33,654 nt of DNA, from NCBI GenBank assembly GCA_019247515.1, contig JAFAOS010000083.1, positions 1-33,654 on the forward strand, read 5' to 3'. This DNA comes from Chloroflexota bacterium. GTDB taxonomy: Bacteria; Chloroflexota; UBA6077; CF-72. The position numbers and the translations under genes were made by a program. Below are positions 1 through 8,888 of the stretch, one piece after another; within the stretch, counting starts at the first letter, position 1; the number at the start of each line of letters is the position of its first letter. Under the pieces are notes generated by a model. That model did no database searches. It was not told the origin of the DNA and saw nothing but the letters and a program-made list of their open reading frames with translations.

Positions 1-2935
1 CCATGCGCTCCCAGTCGGTCATGTCTGGGAGGCTGACCATGTCCTGATCGGTCGGTAGTTCCAGGGCCAGTTGCCGAGCGGTCGGACGTGTGTCTCTGAC
101 GGCTGACGCGGCGGTCTCTACGCGGCGCGCCTCGGGTATCAGCAGCCCCAGCTGCCACTGCAGCTCACGCCGCGCCAGGCCGAACTCGGCCAGCGCCCCG
201 ACGCTGATCAGGTGCTCGGCCGCCGGCCGCGGCATCCCCGTCCGCCGCAGCAGGTCCGGCAGCGAACGATACGCGCCATGCGCCGCACGCTCCGCGACGA
301 TCGCCTGCGCCAGGTCCTTGCCGATGCCGCGCACGGTTTCGAAACCCAGCAAGATGTGCTCGGGACCGAGCGGCTTGCAGCGCGCGGCGCTGGCGTTGAT
401 CGCCACGCGCAGCACTTGCAAGCCGTGGCGCCGCGCGTCGCCGATCAGCACGTGCGGCGCATAAAAGCCCATCGGCTGATTGTTGAGCAGCGCGGCGTAA
501 TACTCGGCGCCGTAGTACTGCCGCAGCCAGGCGGACTGATACGCGAGCACGGCGAACGCGTACGCATGGCTCTTGGGAAAGCCGAACTCCGAGAACGCGC
601 ACAGCTTGTCGAACACGTCTCCGGACACCGTCGCCGAAATGCCTTTTTCACCGGCGCCTTCGACAAATGCCGCGCGAAAGCGCTCCATCGCCTCACGCGA
701 CCGCCGGCGGCTCATCGACCGCCGGAACTGGTCCGCCTGGCCGGGCGAGAATCCGCCCATTTCGATGGCGACTTCGAGGACCTGGTCCTGATACAGCACG
801 ATGCCGAGCGTGTCTTTCAACAGCTCGTCCAGCAGCGGATGGTCCGCTCGTGCCACGTAGTTCGGGTCTTCGCGCAGCAGCTCGCGACGGCGGACGTACG
901 GATTGACCGCGCCGCCCACGATCGGTCCCGGGCGCACGATGGCCACCTGGACCGCCAGATCATCCAGATTGCGCGGCTGGGTGCGCGTGAGCATCTGGAT
1001 CTGCGCCCGACTCTCAATCTGGAACAGCCCGACCGTGTCACCATTACAGATCGCGTCGTAGACGGCGGTGTCGTCGTACGCAATCGTGCTCACATCCAGC
1101 TTTTCGCCCCGACACTCCCAGATCAGCTCCAGGCACTCCTCCACCAGCGACAACATGCCCAGCGCGAGAAAGTCGATTTTGATGAAACGCGCATCGTCGC
1201 ACGAATCCTTGTCCCACTGACAGATGTAACGGCCATCCATCGACGCCGGCTGCACCGGCACCAGCTCGACCACCGGTCGCGACGAGATGATCATGCCGCC
1301 CACATGCTGTCCGATGTGGCGCGGAAAGCCGTCGATCTGTTCGGCCAGCTGCATCAGGTGCTGCCACATCGGCCCTTCCGCCTGGCCCTGAAATTCGGGG
1401 AGCGTCGCCAGCTCGTGGCGCACGGAACTGGCCATGCCACCTTCCGAAAGCTTGGCCAGCTTGTCGATGGCCGGCGCCGGCAGTCCGAGAACTTTGCCCA
1501 GGTCGCGCACCGCGCTCTTCAGGTGATACGTCGCGAACGAGCACACCAGCGCCGCGTGCTCGAGGCCGTAACGTCGGTAGACCTGGAGGATCAATTGCTC
1601 GCGAATATCGCGCGCAAAATCCAGGTCGATATCCGGCACGGCTCGCAAATCCTCGTTGAGAAACCGACGGAAGAACAGCCGATTACGGACCGGATCGACG
1701 TGGCTCAGTCCAATCAAATAGCAGATGATCGAGCTCACCGACGAGCCACGTCCTCGGCCCGGAGGCAAGCCCGAGCCACCGCGTACCGTGCCGATACCTC
1801 TGACGCGCGTCGCCACCTGGGTCGCCTGCTCCTGGAGGTCGCGGTAGATCAGAAAGAAACCTGCCAGGTTGTGCTTGGAAACGAGATTGAGCTCGTCGGC
1901 AAGCTGGTGGCGTGCTTTTTCGCGCAGCTGCGGATCGGTATGCGCGGGTGGATAGCGTACGTCGAAGCGACTCTCGCAAAATGCCGCGAGCACCGCGTCG
2001 GCGGAGGAGTGCTGCTCACTTTCTTTGCGCGTGAAATCCGGAAAGTCGTACCCGAGGTCGCGATGATTGGCCAGATTGAATCCTTCGCACCGCCGCGCAA
2101 TCCGTGCTGCGTTGTCGATGGCGTGGGGCGCCGTCGCAAAGAGTTCCGCTACCGCGCCGGGTGGTCTGAGAAAGAACTCGCTGTTCGGCCGTCGGAGGCG
2201 ATGCGACGTCTCGAGCGTCGAGCGGTGTTTAACGGCGACCATCGCGTCCTGGAGTCGGTGACGACCTCGGACGTGGTAGTGGACGTTGCCTGTGGCGACA
2301 AGTGGGATGTTCAGCCGCTCTGAAAGTTGGGCCAGTCGGTGCAGACGTCGCGTGTCGCCCTGGACCAGATTGTGCTGGACCTCGATGAACGTACTGTCCT
2401 GACCGAAGATGTGCGCGAGTTGTTGCGCGGCATCTTCGGCTTGTGAGACCCGCTCGCGGTCGACGAGCCGGGCGACTTCGCCCTGCCGGCAACCGCTGAG
2501 CACGATCAGCCCACTGGCGTGCGCGGCGAGGTCCGCCGGATCGAGGGCGGGTGGCCGCGGGTCGTCGGCTGGCAGGTGTGTAGCGGCCGGCTCCCAGGCG
2601 CGCGTGCGTTTGTGGGCCAGCGTGACCAGGCGACACAGGTTGGCGTAGCCCTGCTCGTTTTCGGCGAGCAGCGTCAGGTGGACGGGGCCGGATTTCGCGT
2701 CGGTCAGCCCGTGCTGGAGCGTCAGCTCGACGCCGGTAATTGGCTGCACGCCCGCCGAGTCGCACGCCTGGGCGAACTCCATGGCGCCGTACAGACCGTC
2801 GTGGTCGGTGATGGCCACGGCCGAGTAGCCGAGGCTGGCGGCGCGGTTAGCCATCTCTTCGGGCAGCGAGGCGCCTTCGAGGAAGGAGTAGCACGTGTGC
2901 AGGTGCAGTTCGACGGCGCGGGCGACGGCCTCCAC
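1..2935 (-). CDS. dnaE2: Error-prone DNA polymerase DnaE2 (partial, C-terminus off the left edge)
   Basis: Translesion C-family polymerase alpha subunit, the SOS mutagenesis polymerase that works with ImuB. 978 codons are visible without a stop. The PHP domain opens at residue 10 with LHLHTCYSFLEGAS and continues with AITDHDGLYGAMEF, typical of DnaE2. The palm carries PDIDLDF at residues 434-440 (D435 and D437 are the catalytic pair) and KIDFLALGML with the third Asp at about 588. The last visible residues, LPDMTDWERM, are the DnaE2-type linker before the OB region, so perhaps 80-100 residues are missing. The GTG at 2935 is chosen because a stop lies 8 codons upstream and it sits 6 nt after a -10-like hexamer, which suggests a leaderless mRNA. 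It follows the DUF6504 gene and has its own LexA box. A long plus-strand reading frame over the same stretch is an antisense shadow. Confidence 0.95.
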   Translation of the reverse strand, partial: MEAVARAVELHLHTCYSFLEGASLPEEMANRAASLGYSAVAITDHDGLYGAMEFAQACDSAGVQPITGVELTLQHGLTDAKSGPVHLTLLAENEQGYANLCRLVTLAHKRTRAWEPAATHLPADDPRPPALDPADLAAHASGLIVLSGCRQGEVARLVDRERVSQAEDAAQQLAHIFGQDSTFIEVQHNLVQGDTRRLHRLAQLSERLNIPLVATGNVHYHVRGRHRLQDAMVAVKHRSTLETSHRLRRPNSEFFLRPPGAVAELFATAPHAIDNAARIARRCEGFNLANHRDLGYDFPDFTRKESEQHSSADAVLAAFCESRFDVRYPPAHTDPQLREKARHQLADELNLVSKHNLAGFFLIYRDLQEQATQVATRVRGIGTVRGGSGLPPGRGRGSSVSSIICYLIGLSHVDPVRNRLFFRRFLNEDLRAVPDIDLDFARDIREQLILQVYRRYGLEHAALVCSFATYHLKSAVRDLGKVLGLPAPAIDKLAKLSEGGMASSVRHELATLPEFQGQAEGPMWQHLMQLAEQIDGFPRHIGQHVGGMIISSRPVVELVPVQPASMDGRYICQWDKDSCDDARFIKIDFLALGMLSLVEECLELIWECRGEKLDVSTIAYDDTAVYDAICNGDTVGLFQIESRAQIQMLTRTQPRNLDDLAVQVAIVRPGPIVGGAVNPYVRRRELLREDPNYVARADHPLLDELLKDTLGIVLYQDQVLEVAIEMGGFSPGQADQFRRSMSRRRSREAMERFRAAFVEGAGEKGISATVSGDVFDKLCAFSEFGFPKSHAYAFAVLAYQSAWLRQYYGAEYYAALLNNQPMGFYAPHVLIGDARRHGLQVLRVAINASAARCKPLGPEHILLGFETVRGIGKDLAQAIVAERAAHGAYRSLPDLLRRTGMPRPAAEHLISVGALAEFGLARRELQWQLGLLIPEARRVETAASAVRDTRPTARQLALELPTDQDMVSLPDMTDWERM

Positions 2936-2970
2936 ATCCGGAGTAGAACATAGGTTCTACACGCCGGCAA
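2936..2970 (-). promoter_or_regulatory. LexA (SOS) box inside the dnaE2 promoter
   Basis: The palindrome GTAGAACATAGGTTCTAC occupies 2943-2960: 7-bp arms around ATAG, fitting GAAC-N4-GTTC. On the minus strand a -35-like TTGCCG (2965-2970), a 17-nt spacer and a -10-like TCTACT (2942-2947) surround it, and the start codon follows after 6 nt. LexA bound here would cover the spacer and -10. The box is seen directly; the promoter hexamers (4/6 matches each) are inference. A perfect TTGACA also lies at 2993-2998 but has no -10 at the right distance. Confidence 0.85.
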
Positions 2971-3000
2971 GGCCGACATGCCGGCACTCTTCTGTCAAGC

Positions 3001-3324
3001 TCAGGTGCGCTGTTCGAACCAGGCATCGGCCAGCAGGTCCTGATACATCGTCAGCAGCGTGCCGTCGTCCAGCACAACCGCGTAGTACATGCGCGAGATC
3101 GGGTGCTCACGCCACCATTCGTCGTCGATCCGCCAGTGGTCCTGAATGCTGGCGATCGTGCGCGGCGTCAGGCGTCCCTGGCGCCAGATCGCGACGATGC
3201 GCCCCTGCTCGTCGGTCTGCACGCGCAGGGGCATCGGCGCGTTCAGCGGTCGCAGATCGGACTTCTGGAGCTTGCGGTCCGCGGCTTTGACGAGCGGCCG
3301 AACAGTCGGCCCTACGGGTCGCAT
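3001..3324 (-). CDS. DUF6504-like small protein of the imuB-dnaE2 operon
   Basis: 107-residue protein of unknown biochemical role. Its C-terminal half, with WRIDDEWWRE followed by YYAVVLDDGTLLTMYQD and a final WFEQR, resembles DUF6504 proteins, which in actinobacteria sit beside Y-family ImuB-like polymerases and error-prone DnaE. The ATG at 3324 overlaps the last 13 nt of imuB, which implies translational coupling. The stop lies 66 nt before the dnaE2 start. The reading frame continues upstream inside imuB, but that extension is a shadow. From position alone I infer an accessory role in the SOS mutasome; family assignment is from memory of the fold pattern. Confidence 0.75.
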   Translation of the reverse strand: MRPVGPTVRPLVKAADRKLQKSDLRPLNAPMPLRVQTDEQGRIVAIWRQGRLTPRTIASIQDHWRIDDEWWREHPISRMYYAVVLDDGTLLTMYQDLLADAWFEQRT

Positions 3325-4538
3325 GCCACCTGCACCAGCGCCCAGCGCCGCTCGGGGATGCGCGACCACGGCTCGATTTCGATGGCGTGATACAGCGGCA
3401 CGCGACCGTAGCGCGTGCGCAGCTGCCGCGCGGCTTCGGCAATTTCCGCCAGCTGGCGCGCGCGCGCCACGAACAGACCCGGCTGGCGCGCCGCCTCGCC
3501 GCCGAGGCCGAGCAGCTCCAGCGCCAGCTCGTCGATTGGCGCCGGCGGCAGGCCATTGGGCAGGTCGAGCTTGCTTTTGAGCGCGCGCCGCGCCGCGTCG
3601 CGCGTCGACAGCGCTTCTTTGAACGTGTACACGCGCTCCCACGAGGTGCCATCGGCCAGCAGCGCGCGCAAGCGCACCTGGCGCACCGAGCGCCCCTGCA
3701 GCGCTGGCTGCGAATACGTGCGCGCCAGCAACTGGTCGATCGCGGCCATGACCGCATCGATACTGCCGAGTGGGTCGTCGAAGCGCAGGCCGTCCTGGAC
3801 GGCGGCCATGACCGGCCGGGCGACGACCGGCTCGGTGTCTTTGCCGTGCGCCACCCGCCACGCCTGGGCGCCGGGTGGCCCGAGCTCGGCCTGCACCGCG
3901 TTGAACGGCAGACGCGCCAGGTCACCGATCGTGCGCAGCCCGAGCAGCTCGAGGCGATGCTGCACCTCGGGCTCCAGCATCAGCAGGTGGCGTACCGACA
4001 GCGGCGCCAGAAATGCGCGGGTCTCACTCGCGGGCACCACGCACGCGCGGGCCGAGGCGCCGGGCTCGGCCATGCGCGCCGCGGCGGCCGCCGCGAACTT
4101 GCCGTTGGCGATGCCAACCCGCGGCCGCAGCAGGGCCGGCACCGCGGCGTGGATCGCGTCTTCGAGCGCGTCCAGGTTGCCGTACATGGCTTGCAGCCCG
4201 CGGATGTCGACGAAGAAATACCCGTCGTCGGCCGGTTCCACCAACGGGCTGACGCGCTGCAGATCGCTCAGTACCGCCTCGAGGACAGCCGCCGTGCGCA
4301 CGGGATCCGGCTGCAGCACCATCGCTTCGGGACACAGCGGCACGACTTCGCGCAGCGGCAAGCCCGGCCGGATACCGGCGGCTTCCGCTTCGGGCGAGCA
4401 CAGCTGGACGACTTTGCGCTCGCCAGGCGCGCCGCCCAGGACCAGCGGCCGACCGTCCCAGGCAGGGTGGCGCAGGATCTCCACGCGCAGCGCCAGCTGG
4501 GCGATCCAGATGCACGCAACCCGAACGGCAGGCCACAT
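3312..4538 (-). CDS. imuB: ImuB-like Y-family DNA polymerase (catalytically dead type)
   Basis: 408-residue Y-family protein, the adaptor that links DnaE2 to the sliding clamp in SOS mutagenesis. The N-terminus reads ACIWIAQLALRVEILRHP, where active Y polymerases have the DxD metal-binding motif. The second motif (SxDE in DinB) is here PADDGYFFVD. Both changes fit ImuB, which does not polymerise. A candidate clamp-binding motif QPGLF starts at Q352. The ATG at 4538 is preferred over an upstream in-frame start because the LexA-controlled promoter lies immediately before it and the 37 extra residues look non-coding. No ImuA' or RecA-like partner is present upstream; the preceding gene on this strand is unrelated and ends elsewhere. 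Confidence 0.9.
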   Translation of the reverse strand: MWPAVRVACIWIAQLALRVEILRHPAWDGRPLVLGGAPGERKVVQLCSPEAEAAGIRPGLPLREVVPLCPEAMVLQPDPVRTAAVLEAVLSDLQRVSPLVEPADDGYFFVDIRGLQAMYGNLDALEDAIHAAVPALLRPRVGIANGKFAAAAAARMAEPGASARACVVPASETRAFLAPLSVRHLLMLEPEVQHRLELLGLRTIGDLARLPFNAVQAELGPPGAQAWRVAHGKDTEPVVARPVMAAVQDGLRFDDPLGSIDAVMAAIDQLLARTYSQPALQGRSVRQVRLRALLADGTSWERVYTFKEALSTRDAARRALKSKLDLPNGLPPAPIDELALELLGLGGEAARQPGLFVARARQLAEIAEAARQLRTRYGRVPLYHAIEIEPWSRIPERRWALVQVACDP

Positions 4539-4573
4539 GCCTGTAGTATAGAACACACGTTCTGGGATCTGAA
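4539..4573 (-). promoter_or_regulatory. LexA (SOS) box inside the imuB promoter
   Basis: AGAACACACGTTCT (4550-4563) is a GAAC-N4-GTTC palindrome with 5-bp arms. On the minus strand TTCAGA (4568-4573), a 17-nt spacer and TATACT (4545-4550) form a sigma70-like promoter, and the ATG comes 6 nt after the -10. The geometry matches the dnaE2 promoter, so the imuB transcript is probably leaderless and repressed by LexA. The bases from here to the stop of the next gene (4574-4694) show nothing recognisable. Confidence 0.85.
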
Positions 4574-4694
4574 TATTTACGTCGTGAAGTGACGCCGCAA
4601 AAGCGGGCCGCTGCGCGGAGCAGCGGGTGGGGTCGCCGTATCGAGGCAAACGCGGTCGCTGTGGCCGTGGCCCGGTTGGACAGTGCAGATCGCT

Positions 4695-5894
4695 TTACGC
4701 GTCGGAGGCGAGCTCGACGCGACGACCCTCGGCGGCGGACACGTAGGCGGCGTACACCAGGCGGATCACGTCGCGGCCCAGCTCGCCTTCGGACTTCGGC
4801 GCGCGACCCTCGGCGATCGATGCCACGAAGTCCTGAATCATCCCGCGGTGCCCCTGCGCCCAGTCCTCGTCCGGCGCGGGCGGGCTCCAGCCAGCCGAGG
4901 TCTCCAGCTTCTCGATCAGGTACTCGTCGCCAAAGATCGACGCCTCGGGCGCGAACGCCTCCACCAGGCGCGTGTGCGACAGGTTGCACCTGATGTGCGC
5001 ATTCGACATCAGCACCTGGAGCGTGCTTTCCATGCCGCCCAGCACCGCGTCGGAGGCGAAGACCGTGCCGCGCGTCCCGTCGTCGAAGCTGACGACCGCC
5101 GTTGCCCAGTTCTCGACGTCCTGCCAGCCGCTGACCAGATAGTGGTGAGCTTCGGCCTCGAAGCCCGGCGTGCGGGTCAGGTCCGCCACATCCGCCAGCA
5201 CCGAGCGCGGCCGTATCGGTTGCCCGGTGCGCCGCAATCCCTCCTGGCGTTTGAGGTGCAGCATTGCGCCCATGGCGTGGACTCCGAGGCGCAGCAGCGC
5301 GCCGCCGCCGGTATACCGCCACTGCTTCGAGTAAGGCGAATGCGAGCCGCTGTGGCACTCGCCGCCGCGCATCTCGAGGATCGCCCCGCCCGCGGCCGCC
5401 GCCAGACGATCGGCTTTGACAATCGAAGGGGCGTAGACCCAGTTCTCGGCGTACATCAGGCGGACGTCGTGCTTGCGGGCCGCCTCGACCATCGCCGTGG
5501 CGTTGGCATCGGCGACTCGCAGCATCTGCGTGCGCGGGACGTCGCTGAGCTTGACGTCTTCGGGCAGCTCGGCGCCGTCGAAGGCGGTCAACGGCTTGGA
5601 GCAGATCACGTGCTTGCCAGCTTCGGCCGCCTGGACCGCCATCGGTCGGTGCAGCGCGTTGGGGACGCACAGGTCGATCACGTCGACGTCTTTGCGCTCG
5701 AGCACCGGCTCCAGTTCGGCGTACACGTCTGGAACGGCGTGGCGGCGGGCATACGCATCCAGGCGTTCGCGGGTGCGACTGACGGCGGCGACGATGCGCG
5801 GCTCGCAGCCGGTCACGCCGGCGTAGGCCCGAGCGCGCGTCTCGGCGATGAAGCCGGTACCTACGATGGCGACGTTAACCTGCGGACGCGACAT
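4695..5894 (-). CDS. Gfo/Idh/MocA family NAD(P)-dependent oxidoreductase
   Basis: 399-residue sugar or inositol dehydrogenase-type enzyme, cytoplasmic. The N-terminal Rossmann fold begins VAIVGTGFIAETRARAY (residues 8-24). ICSKPL at 97-102 corresponds to the family's EKP motif, with the Lys retained at 100. GVHAMGAMLHL around 204-214 supplies the usual His of the substrate pocket. The ATG at 5894 directly precedes the Rossmann strand. It is last in a run of minus-strand genes but is separated from the hydrolase upstream by 62 nt. The substrate cannot be read from sequence; an aldose or a cyclitol is likely from the family. Confidence 0.9.
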   Translation of the reverse strand: MSRPQVNVAIVGTGFIAETRARAYAGVTGCEPRIVAAVSRTRERLDAYARRHAVPDVYAELEPVLERKDVDVIDLCVPNALHRPMAVQAAEAGKHVICSKPLTAFDGAELPEDVKLSDVPRTQMLRVADANATAMVEAARKHDVRLMYAENWVYAPSIVKADRLAAAAGGAILEMRGGECHSGSHSPYSKQWRYTGGGALLRLGVHAMGAMLHLKRQEGLRRTGQPIRPRSVLADVADLTRTPGFEAEAHHYLVSGWQDVENWATAVVSFDDGTRGTVFASDAVLGGMESTLQVLMSNAHIRCNLSHTRLVEAFAPEASIFGDEYLIEKLETSAGWSPPAPDEDWAQGHRGMIQDFVASIAEGRAPKSEGELGRDVIRLVYAAYVSAAEGRRVELASDA

Positions 5895-5956
5895 CCCTGC
5901 CTGTTTCGCAGGATAGCGGTCCAGTGCCGTGGGCGACTCAAGGGGCGCCCGACTGA

Positions 5957-7219
5957 CTAGCTGTTCGCGGGCGGGTGGGGTGGCGGGTCGTCGGGTGCCA
6001 GGTAGCCGCCGATCGCGGCATACATTTCCTGTGCGGCGCTGCCCGAGAGATAGTTGCCCTTGTCGTCGAAGCTCTGCTCGTCGAACGTCGTCGCCAGGGC
6101 CAGGGCGATTTTCTTCGATGGCAGGTAGGCTTCGACCGCCGCGTAGCCACCGAACAGCGGATTCTGCAGCTGCCATGAGCCGTTGAGCACCACGCCCAGC
6201 CCGTAGTTGTAGAACTGGTCCAGGGTGCGGCAGCCAGGGCAGCCCGCCTGCGGGTGACCGAACCCCAGCAGGCCGGGGTCCACCTGCGCCTGATGCGAGG
6301 CGGCCGACAACAGCGCGCCCGTGCCGACTCCGACCGCCGTCGCGGCCATGTCGTAGATGTTGGTGTACTGGATGGCGCCCTGCGCGAGCGTCCACGACGG
6401 GCTCCAGAACGTCGACTCCTCGTAAAAGCGCGCCGAGGACGGAATTCCGAGCGCGGCGCGGCGCTCGGAGCTGAAGGCGTGCAACACGGGCGCCGGCATC
6501 TGGGCCGACCCCGGATCGTCGGTCTGGCGCAGCCCCAACGGGTCGAGCACGTACCGTCGCAGCAGGCTGTTCAGCGGTTGGCCGGTGATCCGCTGCAGCG
6601 CCTGACCCAGGATCACATAGTTGGTGTGCGCGTAGTTCCAGCTCGTGCCAGGCTGGAAAACGTGCGGCTGCCCGATGCCAACGTCGATGAGCTCTTGCGG
6701 CGTCCACTCGCGGAAGGGGTTGGCGTACGACGCGCTGGTGAAGCCGGCGTCCGGCACATAGTCCGCGTAGCCAGAGGTCATGTTCGCCAGCATGCGCAGG
6801 GTCACGCTGTCGGCGAGCGGGAGCTCCGGCAGCCAGGTGGCCAGCGTGTCGTCCAGGCTCACAACTCCCTGGTCGACCAGACGCAGCAGCAGGGTGGACA
6901 TGTACGAGATGGCCACCGCTCCGTTGCGGAAGTGCATGTCGGGTGTGGCGGGCACCCCGGTCATCGATTCGCCGAACGCGTCGGTCACCAGCTCCTGGCC
7001 GTCGACGAGCACCCGCAGGATGACCGCGCGCAGGTTGCGCTGCTCCATGAGGGCGCGGGCGATGGCCACGACTTGCGCGGCTTGCTCGCCCGCGGGCGAC
7101 TGGCTCGAGGCCGGCGGCACCTGCACGGGAACCGACTGCGCCGCCAGGAGCCCGGGGGTCAACGCCAGGCTGCCGGCCGCGAGGACCCCACCCAGCAAGC
7201 CGCGCCGCGAGATCGTCAT
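5957..7219 (-). CDS. Secreted beta-lactamase-like serine hydrolase homologue lacking catalytic residues
   Basis: 420-residue class C beta-lactamase/esterase fold protein with a twin-arginine signal peptide (TISRRGLLGG, then a hydrophobic stretch and LLAAQS). In the alignment FRNGAVAISYMSTLLL the SxxK motif is AVAI: Ser is Ala101 and Lys is Ile104. The YxN motif is YAH (Tyr196 kept, Asn replaced by His198). The HxG motif near the C-terminus, before AYLPSKKIALAL, is also lost. Overall fold motifs such as TSGYADY, PGTSWNYAHTNYVILG and SLDD are kept, so this looks like a maintained pseudoenzyme rather than a decaying gene. The ATG at 7219 overlaps the stop of the active homologue by one base; a GTG one codon upstream is an alternative start. 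Confidence 0.88.
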   Translation of the reverse strand: MTISRRGLLGGVLAAGSLALTPGLLAAQSVPVQVPPASSQSPAGEQAAQVVAIARALMEQRNLRAVILRVLVDGQELVTDAFGESMTGVPATPDMHFRNGAVAISYMSTLLLRLVDQGVVSLDDTLATWLPELPLADSVTLRMLANMTSGYADYVPDAGFTSASYANPFREWTPQELIDVGIGQPHVFQPGTSWNYAHTNYVILGQALQRITGQPLNSLLRRYVLDPLGLRQTDDPGSAQMPAPVLHAFSSERRAALGIPSSARFYEESTFWSPSWTLAQGAIQYTNIYDMAATAVGVGTGALLSAASHQAQVDPGLLGFGHPQAGCPGCRTLDQFYNYGLGVVLNGSWQLQNPLFGGYAAVEAYLPSKKIALALATTFDEQSFDDKGNYLSGSAAQEMYAAIGGYLAPDDPPPHPPANS

Positions 7220-8838
7220 CACGATGACGCCCCGTCGCGCGTGAACTGGCCCAGCCCGGTCACGTTGCCCTCTCCGTCGTGATTCAGGATGTCGACCAGC
7301 AAGCCAGTCGCCGTCCCATCGGCGCCCATGCTGAACGTCACCCCGCTGGGGCCGTAGGCGTTTTCGCCGACTGGCTGATAGGTGAACGTGTCGCCGTCGA
7401 AATGCGCCAGCGCAAACGGCTGCAAGTCAGGCCCAAGGCCGATGCTCAGCCCGGCACCCGTCGGCGCGACCTGGACCGTGCCGTAAAAGTCGTTGCGGTA
7501 CGTGCCGGTGTAGGCGTCGAGATCGGCCGCGGGGCGGGCTTGGGCGGGTGGTTTGCTCCAGTCCACGTCATTGCCGTACGGGGGCTGGTTGACCGCGGCG
7601 AAGACCGGAGCCAGCAATTTCAGGTAGTCGTGCTGGACCTTCCCGAAGCGAGCCAGGTCCAGAAAGCTGAGCGCGACCGCCTCCGGCGCTCCCACCGGCG
7701 CGCCGTTGGTCAGCACCACGATGCCAAGCTTGTCGGCCGGCAACAGGTACACCGCGGTGGCCGCTCCGGTGTTGAAGGCGCCCGAGTGACCCAGGAGCAC
7801 CTCGCCCTGATCGTCGTAGCTGACATTCCAGCCAAGGCCGTAGAAGCTGGCTCGATCGGTCGCCGGATTGCTCGGTGGACGCATGATCATCTGCGGCCGA
7901 TGCGTTTCGGCCAGCGCTTCGGCGGCGACCACGGGCTGGCCGTCCAGCTTGCCGTCGTTCAGCTGCAGCCGCAGCCAGCGCGTCATGTCGCGGGCGCTCG
8001 AGCTGACGCCGCCGGCGGGCGACTGGGCGTCAGGGTCGCGGTTGTCGCGCGGCTGCCAGGTCTCGCCAACCCTGGCGTGGAGCACGGCACGGTCGGGTGC
8101 GGCCTGGTAGTCGGCATAGCGTGAGCTGGTACTGGTCATGCCCGCGGGCTGGTACAGGCGGCTCTCGGCCAGGTCTTCCCAGGACGATCCAGCCGCCCTG
8201 GCCGCGGCGACCGCCGCTTCGGTCAAGCCGTAATTCGTGTACGCGTACTCGGCGCGGAAGCGATTCTCGAGCGGGACGTAGCGCAGGCGGTCCAGGATCG
8301 TGTCGCGCGGAAACCCGAGGTCCTCCAGCAGGTCGCCAGCGTGGTCGAACAACCCGCTGCGGTGCGCGAAAAAGTCGCGCAGGGTCACGGACTGGGTGAC
8401 GTACGGATCGGCCAGGGCGAAGTCGGGGTCATGCTTGACGATGGGATCGTCCCAGCTGGCCTGGCCGGTGCCGACCACACTCGCCACGATGGTCGACGCG
8501 ACCGGCTTCGAGACCGACGCCAGCTGGAAGACGGTTTCAGCATCGACCTGCGCGGGCTGACCCAGCTGGCGGACGCCCATGCCCTTGAGGTAGACGACGT
8601 CGTCGCCGTACACGACGCCGATGGCCATGCCCGGCACGCCGGTGCTGGCCAGAACGTCGTGGGCCACCTGGTCCAACTGCTGCACGGCGGCGTGGACCTG
8701 GTCGCTGGTGACCGTGGGCGGCGGGGCGGATTGTGCGTTGCCGATCGACGTGGGACTGCTTGCGAGCAGCGCCAGTGAAAGCCCGCCCGCGACCGTGAGC
8801 CGGGCAAGGCGACACGATGTCTCGAGAACCGTACGCAT
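7219..8838 (-). CDS. Serine hydrolase, class C beta-lactamase/S12 family, with DUF3471-like C-terminus
   Basis: 539-residue exported hydrolase (esterase, D-aminopeptidase or penicillin-binding type). A Sec-type signal peptide spans about residues 1-36 (LTVAGGLSLALLAS, cut near NAQSA). The catalytic set is complete: SVSK at 108-111, YTN at 200-202 and HSG at 351-353. A C-terminal beta domain, LDAYTGTYRNDFYG onward, resembles DUF3471. The ATG at 8838 is chosen because GAGGTGA (8844-8850) lies 5 nt before it; the upstream GTG at 8847 falls within that ribosome site. The gene is immediately followed by its dead homologue, so the two are co-translated. The substrate is unknown. Confidence 0.92.
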   Translation of the reverse strand: MRTVLETSCRLARLTVAGGLSLALLASSPTSIGNAQSAPPPTVTSDQVHAAVQQLDQVAHDVLASTGVPGMAIGVVYGDDVVYLKGMGVRQLGQPAQVDAETVFQLASVSKPVASTIVASVVGTGQASWDDPIVKHDPDFALADPYVTQSVTLRDFFAHRSGLFDHAGDLLEDLGFPRDTILDRLRYVPLENRFRAEYAYTNYGLTEAAVAAARAAGSSWEDLAESRLYQPAGMTSTSSRYADYQAAPDRAVLHARVGETWQPRDNRDPDAQSPAGGVSSSARDMTRWLRLQLNDGKLDGQPVVAAEALAETHRPQMIMRPPSNPATDRASFYGLGWNVSYDDQGEVLLGHSGAFNTGAATAVYLLPADKLGIVVLTNGAPVGAPEAVALSFLDLARFGKVQHDYLKLLAPVFAAVNQPPYGNDVDWSKPPAQARPAADLDAYTGTYRNDFYGTVQVAPTGAGLSIGLGPDLQPFALAHFDGDTFTYQPVGENAYGPSGVTFSMGADGTATGLLVDILNHDGEGNVTGLGQFTRDGASS

Positions 8839-8888
8839 GATGCTCACCTCGAAGCCAAAGGATCAGTCATCTCTTTCCAAGGCGGTCG

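Noticed and set aside
212..2323. A 703-codon open frame on the plus strand
   Set aside because: It is antisense to dnaE2, whose minus-strand frame has clear PHP and palm motifs; high GC suppresses stops on the other strand.
3387..4592. Long plus-strand frames opposite imuB
   Set aside because: Arg/Gln/His-rich shadows of the minus-strand Y-polymerase gene; no domain pattern.
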